Assembly: GCA_025084515.1 (NCBI GenBank) | Contig: JAJAGP010000367.1 | Coordinates: 264,501-328,500 of the forward strand | DNA: 64,000 nt | Direction of reading: 5' to 3' | Origin: Ancistrus triradiatus | Lineage: Eukaryota; Chordata; Actinopteri; Siluriformes; Loricariidae | In this document: piece after piece, positions 54,361 through 64,000 of the stretch | Layout of the letters: each line of letters opens with the position of its first letter | How positions within the stretch are numbered: position 1 is the stretch's first letter | Program-made: the position numbers and the translations under genes | Notes under the pieces: generated by a model | What the model was told of the DNA's origin: nothing | What the model saw: the letters and a program-made list of their open reading frames with translations, nothing else | Databases searched by the model: none

Positions 54361-54780
54361 GAATACCCCGCCAAACTAAGGAGACAGCAAGTAATCGTGC
54401 TACCCTGGTTCGACCCGCATGGGAAAAATTTGACGGTAATCCCCGTCTATGTGGATAATTTTTCTGGCAGTGCTCAGCTTGCGCCAGTTCCATCACTGTG
54501 ATGAATTTGAGCATCTGGTGTTTGTAAAACATGGGCAAAGTGCTTGACTGGGCGTCCGCTAAACTGGTCCCGGTTAATATTGGGAACCTGCGACCAGCTC
54601 TTTATCGAGCTGTGGGACAGGTTTGGCAGGAGCAATGAGCAGGAGTCCACCAGTCACCCAGTTAGGCCTGTTTTTGTTCATCATTTGCTGGATCCCCAGC
54701 TTGCCAGCAGCCAGAAGGTTCAGGTCAAGCACCGGTTAACACCTATTACCTCAATACTTGAGCCCGCCAGTGCTGTAGCT
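54361..54780 (+). pseudogene. Gypsy-type gag, copy 2
   Basis: Remnants in two frames: KFDGNPR-like and FFWQCS-like around 54415-54480, then NWSRLILGTCDQLFIELWDR and HHLLDPQLASSQKVQVKHR. The gag is as short as in copy 1 and passes directly into the SSVxEP repeats. Confidence 0.7.
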
Positions 54781-55840
54781 GAGCACGCCGCGTCTGTTAA
54801 CTCTGTGGGTGAACCGTTAGCGCCCCGTAGCTCAGTGTTCGAGCCAGTTAGCTCTACATTTCAGTATGTTAGCTCAGTACAAGAGCAGTTAGTGTCCAGT
54901 AGCCCTGTATTTGAGCATGCTAGCTCAGTACTTGAGCCAATAGTGTCTGGTAGCCCTGTGTTTGAGCACACTAGCTCAGTACCTGAGAAGATAGCACCCA
55001 GTAGCTCAGCATTTAAGTGCGTTAGCCCTCTCATTGAGCAAGTTAGCTCAGCATTTGAGTATATAAGCTCCGTAGATGAGCAAGTTTCCTTTGTATATAG
55101 GCCTGCTAGCTCCGTATCTGAGCATGCCACGCCTCATAGCTAGCTCAGTACCAGAGCTGAAAGCATCTGGTACCCCTGTGTTTGAGCATGCTAGCTCAGT
55201 ACCTGAGCCGCTAGTGTCTAGTGGCCCAGTGTTTCAATATGTTAGCTCAACTTTTGAGCATTTTAGCCTCACATCTTTGTCTGCTAGCTCCAAATCTGAG
55301 CCTGCTGTGCCTCATAATTCCGTAGATGAACTGTTAGCACCTGTAGCTCAATACTGGAGGAGTTAGTGTCTAGTGGTCCAGTATTTCAGTGTGGTAGCTG
55401 CATATGTGAACACGCTAGCTCCGTAAAGGAGCCATTAGCACCCTGTAGCTCCGAGTTTGAGCATGTTAGCATGATGGTTAAGCACCCTAGCCTCATAGTA
55501 GAGCATGTTAGCTCGGTGTTTGAGTCATTTGCGCCACCTGGCTCCATATCTAAGCCTGCCGCACCCTTTGATTTTGTATCCGAGCATGTTGTTTCTGTAC
55601 CTGAGTTCAATGATTCCGAGTTGGAATCGTTAGCGCCGCCTGGCTCTGTGTCTGAGCCTGCTGTGCCCTTTGGTTTCATATCCAAGCATGTTGATTCTGT
55701 ACCTTAGTTCGTTAGTTCCGTATTTGAACCATCAGCATCGCCTGGTTTCACGTCTGAGCACTCTGCACCTCTCAGTCTCATAACGGAGCACATTAGCACC
55801 GAATTTCAATGCGTTGGTTCTGTGGATGGGCCCGAGTGGA
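54780..55840 (+). repeat. 51-base (17-residue) coding repeat, copy 2
   Basis: Units such as SSVLEPIVSGSPVFEHT and SSVPEPLVSSGPVFQYV, strongly diverged from each other, with a few indels and stops. They share length and the SSVxEPxV...HA frame with copy 1. Confidence 0.82.
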
Positions 55841-55883
55841 CATTTGTAAAGAAGCCCTATTTCAGGCTCCTTTGGGGGGGATA

Positions 55884-55965
55884 TATAACGGATCGCCTCA
55901 GACTTAGGCTCACCATGCCCCTCCTTGCTACTTGGGGCAATCCAGACAATGACATTTGTGGTGCT
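55884..55965 (+). mobile_element. Start of 3' LTR of gag-repeat copy 2
   Basis: TATAACGGATCGCCTCAGAC to GACATTTGTGGTGCTCC matches the first 82 bases of the 5' LTR. It is preceded by the polypurine-like TTTGGGGGGGATA. Confidence 0.75.
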
Positions 55966-56059
55966 CCTGAGGAGGTTTCTGCGGTCCAACCCACCTCGAA
56001 TCTTCCCCGATTATTCCAGCAAATCACGACCATCGCTGCGGCTATAAAGCTGTTGCACA

Positions 56060-56640
56060 CCACCGCGCCCCCTAGCTCTGTACCTGGGCTTGCTGCGCTC
56101 GTAGGCTCCGCACCTGAGCAGTTTAGCTCTGTGCCTGATCATTTACTGCCACCTAGCTCTGAATAAGAGCTCGCCGCGCCTGTAAGCTCCGCACCTGGGA
56201 AGTTTGGCCCCTTGCCTGAGCGTTTAGCGCCCCCTAGCTCTGTACCTGGGCTCGCCGCGCCCGTTGGCCCCGCATCTGAGCAATTAAGCTCCATGACTGG
56301 GTGTTTAGTGCCGCCTAGCTCCGAACCTGGGCTTGCCATGCTCGTAAGCTCATTGGCCGGACAGTTTAGACCCATGCCTGAGCATTTAACGCTGCCTAGC
56401 TCCATACCTGGGCCCGCCGTGCTTGCAAGCCCCGCATCTGAGCAGTCAAACTCCATGTCTGGGTATTTAGCGCTGCCTAGCCCCGTACTGGAGCTCGCTG
56501 TGCCCGTAAGCTCTGTAGTTGAGCTCTTAGCGCCGCCTAGCTCCAAACCTGAGCAGTTACGCTCCATTCCTGAGCTCGCCGTGCCCGTTAGCTCCGTATT
56601 TGAGCCTTTAGCGCCACCTAGCACCACAATGGAGTACGCC
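56060..56640 (+). repeat. 81-base (27-residue) repeat
   Basis: Units such as PPSSVPGLAAPVGPASEQLS with a variable end, about six copies, mostly open in one frame (56212-56709). Probably the tail of another member of the same family. Confidence 0.75.
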
Positions 56641-56684
56641 GCGGTCGTTCCTGTGCTGCCAACGTTGCTGCCGTGGCTGTGTCC

Positions 56685-57004
56685 ATACCAGGATTCAGCC
56701 TCAACATAACACTTGTAATCTCCTTCATCATGGCGTCAGAGCACTGAGAGTTTGAGCGAAGTGTTTCCTTTCTGTAGCTCCTCTTTAAACAGTGATGTTC
56801 TTCCTCTGTAGAGCTGATTCTGATTTTCATTTCTGTCTTTATGATCATTATAGTGATGAACTAATGAGTCATTTAAATCTACTCTGATCCACTCGACTCT
56901 CAGGTCCACAGCACTGGTGTTGGGTTGGATAAAACAGGGCAGAACCAAGTCTTCACCGACTACAGAAACAAGAGGAGCATCTGGACCAACCACCATAAAA
57001 CGCT
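56685..57004 (-). pseudogene. Butyrophilin-like copy C, truncated IgV exon
   Basis: ERFMVVGPDAPLVSVVGEDL to NTSLKLSVL is close to copy B, then TGA (56736-56738) replaces the CGA Arg codon. The last 20 or so residues of the exon, the donor, and the TM and B30.2 exons are missing, replaced by the gag-repeat element. Acceptor CCACAATGCAG is intact. It could at most encode a secreted fragment. Confidence 0.88.
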
Positions 57005-57689
57005 CTGCATTGTGGGTAAGAAATAAATTAAAAACAGAAAATTATTACACATGTATCTTCTTTAGTAATGGACTAATATCATATCAAATATTTACAACAG
57101 GGAACAGAATCCACAATCAGCTATTAAATGAACATCAGGTTCTGCCTTAAGACATAAAAGTTCATGTAAATCCAGTTATAACATCATCTAAGTGTAGGTC
57201 AAAGAAGGAACATATTTTTATCACAAATTAAACTTCATACCTGGGATCTTTCCCTCAAATGTTCCTTTTGGGACAATAAGTAATATGAAATTGATATTTC
57301 ATAGTTGTTGATAATAAATTAAAATTATGTTCAATAACCAATAACCTTTGCTTGACAGTGGGTAGGTGTTTTGATTTCTGCTCATTTTGTAGATCATGTT
57401 TCCTTTAAGCTTTTCCTCACCATCCTTCTGACTGGTCCTACAGCTTTTATTCTACCTTTTTTAACACAAAAATAATTTCTTAAAGCACAGCTGTAGTAAA
57501 TAAGTCTGGTATAATGTATATGTAATCTTATAGCTCATACCACTTAATATAACTTTGGAAATCTTATCCTGAATGAAATTAAATTCAATAATTTACTATG
57601 CGACTAAGTAATGTGTTTAATCACACATTCTTTAGTTTAAGAAAAATCAAATCTATCTCCACTAAAGCAATGCAGGACCTAAAGAAATT

Positions 57690-58561
57690 CTTCTTCTGCT
57701 TTCAGCTTCTCCCTTTATCAGGGGTCACCACAGCGAGTTAAACGTTTCCACCTCACCCCAACTCCCTGCATATCTTCATTTACCACAACCATATAACTCC
57801 TCTTTGGTCTTCCTCTCCATCTCTTGCCTGGCAGCTTCATCTCCAACATCCTCCTACCAATAAATCCACTATCCCTCCTCTGCACATGTCCAAACCATCT
57901 CAGTCTTCTCTCTCGAATTTTGCCTCCCAATTTTCCAACCTGTGCTGTCCCTCTGATATCTCATTCCTAATCCTGTCCACCCTAGACACTCCTAAAGAGA
58001 ACCTCAACCTCTTAAGTTCTTTCCTGCCACCTCAGCTCTGCTTTCCTGGTCTCTTTGTCAGTGCCACTGTCTCTAAGCCATACAACAAGGCTGGTCTCAG
58101 TACTCTCTTATAAATCTTTTCCTTTCACTTTTGCTTTCCTTTTCACTTTTGCTGGCTACAAGCACTTTGCCTTTTTGTGTCACACAGCACTCCTGACACT
58201 CTTCTCCACCCACTCCTTCCTGCCTGTACTCTCTTCTTTACCTCCTTTCCACACTCCCCATTTCCTTGGACAGTTGATCCCAAGTACCTGAACTCCTGTA
58301 CCTTTGTGACCACTGATCCCTGTAGCCTGACTGTTCCACCTGCCTCCCTTTCATTTACACACATGTATTCTGTCTTACTACAATTGACTTTCATTCCTCT
58401 CCTTTCCAGATTATACCTCCACTTCTCCAAGTTCTCTTCTACCTGTTCCCACTACAGATCACAATGTCGTCTGCAAACATCATAGTCCACGGCGATTCCT
58501 GTCCGACCTCATCTGTTAATCTGTCCATCACCAGAGCAAATAAGAAGGGACTCAGAAATTA
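57690..58561 (-). mobile_element. RTE-type (Rex3-like) LINE 3' end in intron 1 of copy C
   Basis: A 13-base duplication ACCTAAAGAAATT (57677-57689; 58562-58574) flanks it. Copies A and B have the unoccupied site. The minus strand encodes RRGMKVNCSKTEYMCVNERE, EFRYLGSTVQGNGECGKEVK, then RLRWFGHVQRRDSGFIGRRM and ends GCTGAAAGCAGAAGAAG, typical of RTE/Rex3. Frames are broken. Confidence 0.9.
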
Positions 58562-58693
58562 ACCTAAAGAAATTAAATCCTAAAAATCCTTCAGGTTACC
58601 CAGCCATGCTCTGTAAATGTGAATCTTACCAAACATACGTATGTACAAAGTACAGCCAGACAGCACAGACAGACACATCATGGAGATTATTAC

Positions 58694-58751
58694 CTGATTT
58701 CGATTCCATAGAGCTGAAGAGAGTCAGCAGAGTCACACGGAGAAACTTCAT
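58694..58751 (-). pseudogene. Copy C signal peptide exon
   Basis: MKFLRVTLLTLFSSMESKS with intact donor. Orphaned from functional downstream exons. A TATA-like GTTATAAG lies upstream at 58846-58853. Confidence 0.8.
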
Positions 58752-59038
58752 CCCTGAAAGACACTTTATCATTTCTACAGCAGAATGTTCCACAGCTACT
58801 TGTTCTGTTTTAAAGCTCTGATTAGAACTGAATGCACTTTGTGAGCTTATAACAGTGCTGTATGTGTAAAGGTAAAATGAAAATACTCACTCATCACTCT
58901 ATTCTTTAACACTTCTTCATTCCTTTCAATTTCTCCAGAAGCGTTAACCATACCATAAATTAATTATGCTATGAACTTTATTTCCACAGGAGGTAATTTC
59001 AAAATGGGGCCAGATTTATTCCATTTACAGACAGGATG

Positions 59039-60780
59039 TGTTACGGTTCGCCATGCGAACACGATGGCGAATCGTGAAGGCAAAAGAAATGGAATATTAG
59101 GACCCAATAGCAGTCAGCTCCAGATGGTAGTAATGAACTGAAATGAGTGAGATAAATAAAACAATAATTAATGAAATGCAAATAAACTACAGATAAAGAA
59201 TAAAGTGAGACTTTGTGTGTGTCAGCGTAACTGCCGAATCTGTGAGCAGGCGCGCACACACAAAGCTCACGACCGCACCTACGGGGGCAGCGAAAGGTGG
59301 GGTAAAGCCACCTGCCGAAGGTGCAAAGCGCGGCAGCTTATTATACAGACTGACGCGCTTCGACCAATGAAGCCTGCCCTTAAAGCTGAGCAGCGATCAG
59401 CGCAGGAAGCGGGAAGTGTTTTAAATACACTGAGGTGGTTAACAGAAGAAATCTGCTTCTTAAAGCAAAGCAGAGCGCAGCGCACGAAGCGCCAATTGTT
59501 TCAATGCACTGATGTGTTTAACAAATGAAATCTACCTATTAAAGTGAAGCAGAGCACAGCGCACGAAGCGCGAAGTTGTTTTTAAATGTACTGACGTGGT
59601 TAATAAGAAGAAAATCTGCTCTTAAAGTGCAAAGCAGAGCGCAGCGCACGAAGCGCCAATTGTTTCAAATGCACTGATGTGTTTTTTAAAACAAATGAAA
59701 ATCTACCTATTAAAGTGAAGCAAAGAGCACAGCGCACGAAGCGCGAAGTGTCTAAATGCCACTGATGTGATTAGTTTGAAGGGGTCTCTGCAGGGAACGA
59801 GGCTGAGATCAGCGCTTGAGGCGCCTGGGAATAGAAGCGCAAAATATTAATGAAACGAATGGTAACTAATACAATAATCGGGGAAAGAAAATACAGTACG
59901 GCGCCTGATAGCGCTGGGAGAGAGAGTAGGAAGCCAACAAGCCGAGAGCGCTCAGTGTAACGAACTGAGCCCCATGCAATCGACGAACGAGCTCTCTCTA
60001 GGAATCGCTCTCTACACAGAATCAGGGCTGCAGGGGAACGCAGCCGCGCAGCCTGAGCGTGAGAACAGTGACGCGCTGTGCGGGCTTCAGAGACCGGTTT
60101 CAACTTCTGAAGCAATGCGATGCGTTTCACGGTACTGTGTGTGTGACACAGCATAAAACGGACGGCCAGAGCCCGGACGAAAGCGGGGAACGAGCCTACC
60201 GCTCGGATCCGAGGCTGCAAAGCCCAAAGTGAGGCAGTAGAAGTGAGGGATACGCGGGGGCGCGCAACGCCGGGGCGAGCGCACCTCAAAACGCCGAAGC
60301 GGAACCGCGAATGGGCAAAAAGCGCAATTACAGGCCGGTTCTGACCCTACGCTAAATCTACGCCCTGGATTACCTCCGAATCTCCAGATTCGTACTCCGG
60401 CTGAGCCCCTAAAGCGGGCCCAGTCTACCAAAGTCCCTAACACCAACCGTACCGAAGCGGCAGCGCGAATGAGACCCCCGAAAGTCTCTTAAACACAAAA
60501 ACCGTAGCGTCTCTAAGCACAGCAAAAGCCTGATATAGACGCCACGGGAATCAGTAGGATGGAAGGCGATGGTGCGACGCCTGTCAGTGCCAAACAAAGC
60601 TCTTAAATAGAGCCACTGACAGGTGTGTGCAATAGTGCCGTAATCAAGTGACACTGGCACGCTCGCGTGGTCTGAACCAATACTACTGTCAGCTTGGCGG
60701 AGTCCCCAGACTGCTGGGAAGGTAGTAGACCGCACGGGGGATAACAGTGGCCACTAGCGGCCACTGTGCACCACGTAACA
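59039..60780 (-). mobile_element. LTR-like insertion, 1742 bases
   Basis: Ends TGTTACGG...CGTAACA, flanked by GGATG (59034-59038) and GGATT (60781-60785), a near 5-base duplication. On the minus strand AATAAA-like signals lie near 59150-59200, which would fit a long solo LTR in minus orientation. It is GC-rich with tandem repeats at about 59380-59770. No coding sequence was recognised. Confidence 0.5.
59380..59770. repeat. Tandem repeat of about 85-90 bases inside the LTR-like insertion
   Basis: Each unit contains a GCAGCGCACGAAGCGC core, a TTAAA block and a run like CACTGATGTG. Roughly four to five units of slightly different length. Confidence 0.75.
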
Positions 60781-60785
60781 GGATT

Positions 60786-61180
60786 TTGGAAAATTTTAGA
60801 AAAATATAATACCTGGAGCAAGAGATCATGTCAAACTAACTATCAACATTTTTTTAATTGATAACCACTCTGTACAGTTATAATAAGCAGCAGCATTAAT
60901 TTTTGACAGCATATTTTGATTTAGTTTTAGTCATATTCTTTTAGCTAAAACCTAATTTAGCTTTAATCATAATTTAGTCATATGAATTGTTTTTAGTTTG
61001 TTTTAGTTTAGTTATAGTCGACTAATGCTTTAATATTTCCCTTGAATTATTCAAGTCTTAGACAAAATGAAACATCTACATGCATGCTTTGATAATAACA
61101 GTATACATTAAAGTTTTTATAACTCAAAATCTCCACCATAGAGCTGCTTCAAACTTAGTGTGGACATTCAGTAGATATTC
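60786..61180. other. AT-rich sequence without a recognised gene
   Basis: Contains TTTAGTTTTAGT-like repeats at 60915-61030. No reading frame was recognised. Confidence 0.4.
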
Positions 61181-61199
61181 TAGAATAAAATCAAGTTGG

Positions 61200-62690
61200 A
61201 ATTAATGATATATTATATAGACTGATGTACCAGGGTATATGTGCTATAGAAGAAACCTGCTGTCAAGGAAAGGGGGTGTAGTGTTGATTTATATTAGAGA
61301 TTATTTTAAATGCTCTGAAATGAAACTGGATAATGTTTCTTTAGAATGCTTAGTTTTAAATGTAGTGTTGTCATGTAAAATTAATTTTAATATTGTAGTT
61401 TTGTATAATCCACCTTCACATGATGTTGCTTTTTATGATGACTTGGATGAATTGTTCAAATTGTTAAATAGTCGTACTGAAACGATTGTATTAGGAGATT
61501 TTAACATAAATCTGTTGGATAAAACTGGTAAGCAAAGGCTTAAGAAGATTACATCAAAACATAAATTTCAACAAATGGTGAAAGGTCCAACTAGGATTAT
61601 CAGAAAGAGCAAAACCCTGATAGATTTATACAAACAAACCCGAACGAGTGACAAGAACATACAATTTATTAACAGGCTTGTCTGACCATAATATGGTCAT
61701 GATCGTCAGAAAACTGACAAAACAGCGCTTGCTGAGATTTTGTTACAACCATAACGTTGCAAAAATTTCCACAGGTATTTCTAGGAAAATGATGCATCAA
61801 TTTCAAGAAGAGTTACAGAACATTAACTGGGATAGTGTGTTACAAACTATTGAACTGGAAAAATGTTCCAATCTTATTATGATCACTCTTATGAAACTTG
61901 TCCAAAAGTTTACACACCCATTGAAACAGACTCGACGAAAGCCATCTCTACCATGGGTGAATAATGTAATTAAAGCATATAAATGTACTATAAGACAAAA
62001 AGAACACAAAGAATTTTTAATACATGTTGACCAAAATGAAATTGAGGAAGTTAATGAGTTTAAATATCTGGGCGTGACACTTGATCCTCAACTAAAATAC
62101 AACGCTCATGTAAAGAAACTGACAAAGACTGTAAAAATTAATTTAAACTGTTTTCAATCGATAAGACCCTGCATTCCATTTAAGGCTGCACAGATATATA
62201 TGCATGCCACGATTTTGTCACACATTTCTAGCATTTACATTTCTAGCATTTAGCAGACGCCCTTATCCAGAGCGACTTACAGTCCAAGCAATTGTGGATT
62301 AAGGGCCTTGCTCAAGGACCCAACAGTGGCAGCTTGGCAGAGGGATTTGAACCCTGGACCTTCTGGTCCATAGTCCAGCACCTTAACCGCTAGGCTACCA
62401 CAGTCCCGCATGTCTTACTGTGCAACTGCTTGGGGTCAGGCTTCTCAATCTGTAGTTAAACCTGTCACATCATTATACAAACAGGCTTTGAAAATAATAG
62501 ATCAGAAATCAATGAGATGGAATCACTGTGAATTTCAAGAAAGATATAATCTGTTAAGTTTTGATAATTTTGTCAATTTTTCCTTTTAAAGCTTGTTTTT
62601 AAATGCATGAATAATTGTCCCAGTTTATCGTAACAATGTTTATCTGTATTGTCCCTGTTAAATAAACAAATAAAATAAAATAATAAGATC
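61200..62690 (+). mobile_element. APE-type LINE, internally deleted
   Basis: The endonuclease domain is first: RKGGVVLIYIRDYFKC, IVVLYNPPSHDVAFYDDLDE, ETIVLGDFNINLLDK and, after a frameshift, SDHNMVMIVRKLTK. A jump then leads to the RT C-terminus (EEVNEFKYLGVTLDPQLKYN; ILSHISS interrupted by a SINE; SYCATAWGQASQ; LYKQALKIIDQKS). The polymerase core is deleted. The 3' end has TAAAATAAAATAA-type repeats at about 62660-62690. A clade name is not given; CR1-group is likely. Confidence 0.8.
62229..62412 (-). mobile_element. tRNA-derived SINE inserted in the LINE
   Basis: The minus strand starts GGGACTGTGGTAGCCTAGCG, has a box-B-like GGTTCAAATCC, then GTCGCTCTGGATAAGGGCGT and CTGCTAAATGC. The LINE reading (SHI/SYCATAW) rejoins across it. 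A further head fragment (GTCCTAGCGGGTAAGGAACT) lies at about 62926-62975 on the plus strand. Confidence 0.85.
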
Positions 62691-63630
62691 TAATTAAGAT
62701 ATAAGCTTAATTAGCTTAATAAGCTTAATAAGATACAAGCTCATGCATGATCACCAAAGCTATAAAATAATTTCTTAAAATAATTGCTTTGAACTTGGTG
62801 TGGACACTCATGGGATATTATAGAATAGAATCAAGTTGAAATAAATGATATATTATGAGCCTTATTAAACATATAAGATCAGAAGATCAGATATATGTGC
62901 ATGCTCTATATACTTTTATATAGTGTGTCCTAGCGGGTAAGGAACTGGACTATGGACCAGAAAGTCTCTCTAGACAATAGGTTCTCATGAACATTTTGAG
63001 CTCACAGGATGAGATCTTGCGACACCAAAACATCAGGCCTTAGGTTCAGGCACAATCCCACAGCACACTATAAAAGTCATGGATCATGATAAAATTTGAT
63101 TATTGAAACAGTTACACAGAAATACCCACAGAACACAGCACATAATACCATACAGACCAGCTATTCATCATATTTCCTCATTTACCATAAGGATCTGAAA
63201 CACTGCTCACCTTTCACCGCTCTATTAGAAGCTCATCTACTGAATGCCAGGACTCGGTGATGAGCTTACAGAACCTATTTCAGTTTCACAGTTTGGCTCC
63301 ATGCTAAGAAATGTAAGACATGATGGTGAAGTTTATGGGTAGAGTTCACGTTGTAAAAATATATCCCATGAATGGAAGTTATAACACACACACGGAAGAT
63401 GAAATGTTGCTTTCACAAAGTAATCATTATGTTGTTATAACTAAGTTTTTCAGCCACACAATTCCACAAAATGCAAAGTGACATACAAAGTAAACATTTT
63501 CCCAACAAATCTACTTAACGAGTAAAAAAAAAAATCTCAAAATCAATAAATTGTACAAACCCACATCAGAAAAAGATAGGACAATATGGAAAATACAAAT
63601 TAAAAATATTTTTTAAACGCAGTGTTTCTT
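62690..63630. other. No gene recognised; SINE head fragment
   Basis: Mostly AT-rich sequence. The only recognisable piece is the SINE head fragment near 62926-62975. Confidence 0.4.
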
Positions 63631-64000
63631 ACACTTACTTTTGGACTTGTTTTGGGCAACGAAGGAGTGGCTCCATGAAAAGCATTTCAAGGTGCTGGAG
63701 TGGCCTAGCCAGTCTCCAAACCTCAGCCCCATAGAACATTTGTGGAGGGAGGTGAAAGTCCGTGTTGCCCCAAAACATCACTGCTCTAGAGGAGATCTGC
63801 ATGGAGGAATGGGCCAAAATACCAGCTACAGTGTGTGCCAACCTGGTGAAGACTTACAGGAATGTTTGACCTCTGTTTCTTGCCAACAAAGGTTATGTAA
63901 CAAAGTATTGAGTTGAACTGTATTTATTGACCAAATACTTATTTTCCACCATAATTTACAATTAAATTCTTTAAAAATCCTGCAATGTGATTTCCTGGAT
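63630..64000 (+). mobile_element. Tc1/mariner 3' part, running off the window
   Basis: The plus strand encodes the end of a transposase: KEWLHEKHFKVLEWPSQSPN followed by LSPIEHLWREVKV, which includes the third catalytic acid in the SPIEHLW motif. The terminal repeat follows (CAAATACTTATTTTCCACC), the same family as at 21053. The element continues beyond 64000. Confidence 0.88.

Larger units (their letters stand above)
53903..56684 (+). mobile_element. Gag-repeat LTR element, copy 2 (with second array)
   Basis: The 5' LTR (53903-54360) is followed by decayed gag, a 51-base array to about 55840, then TTTGGGGGGGATA and the first 82 bases of a second LTR (55884-55965). The 3' LTR then breaks into a second low-complexity array (to 56684), which in turn abuts the IgV exon of butyrophilin-like copy C. 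No pol sequence is present anywhere. The gag motifs NWSRLILGTCDQLFIELWD and LLDPQLASSQ align with copy 1. Multiple stops and frameshifts are present. Confidence 0.72.

Noticed and set aside
59771..60446. Arg/Ala-rich frames of 119-172 codons
   Set aside because: They follow GC-rich tandem repeats of the LTR-like insertion; no domain and overlapping in several frames.

Overview
The window is nuclear DNA from a teleost fish. The signs are spliced exons with GT/AG borders and BTN-like IgV and PRY-SPRY (B30.2) exons of the fish type. There are many (CA)n tracts and dense fish-type transposable elements: L2 and RTE LINEs, Tc1/mariner, PIF/Harbinger, Ty3/gypsy, endogenous retroviruses (ERVs) and a tRNA-derived SINE. 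I cannot place the species. There are no bacterial genes, operons or CRISPR arrays, and no rRNA or functional tRNA gene was seen.

The host content is one small family of butyrophilin-like immune-type receptors, all on the minus strand. Copy A (exons between 2865 and 8845) and copy B (48552 to 52389) are each complete at the level I can read: signal peptide, one IgV, one transmembrane exon, a 30-base linker exon and a terminal B30.2 exon, all joined in phase 1. Copy C (about 56685 to 58950) keeps only the promoter, the signal exon and a truncated IgV exon with a stop. Copy D (about 21253 to 22945) keeps the linker exon and a B30.2 exon split by a MITE and cut by a Tc1 fragment. A and B lie in paralogous blocks that share a degenerate 'gctaac' minisatellite downstream of the gene, so insertions can be polarised by comparing the blocks.

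Between the copies is a nested graveyard of mobile elements. 9.2-16.9 kb: a hAT-type MITE with a clean empty site in block B, then a gypsy pol split by a 1.38-kb LTR-like insert that itself carries a 490-base solo LTR, then L2 LINEs in opposite orientation. 16.9-23.7 kb: poorly classified sequence, a decayed integrase-core gene, a Tc1 fragment and copy D. 23.8-26.9 kb: a Harbinger element. 27-31.1 kb: the 5' part of an ERV with a Tc1 in its leader. 31.1-45.2 kb: a gypsy element interrupted by a second ERV with both LTRs, itself interrupted by a restriction-like-endonuclease LINE and by a gag-only LTR element. 59-64 kb: a 1.74-kb LTR-like insertion, an internally deleted LINE with a SINE in it, and a Tc1 running off the end.

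The most unusual item is a family of LTR elements (36074 to about 39600; 53903 to 56684; a fragment at 20262 to 20520). Its short gag is followed directly by a long repeat tail, with no protease, reverse transcriptase or integrase. Both main copies share a 17-residue repeat (SSVxEPxV...HA), although the rest of the tail differs. In the second copy the array runs into a G-rich tract and the start of a second LTR. This resembles a vertebrate counterpart of the TR-GAG class known from plants, with a fast-evolving repeat domain.
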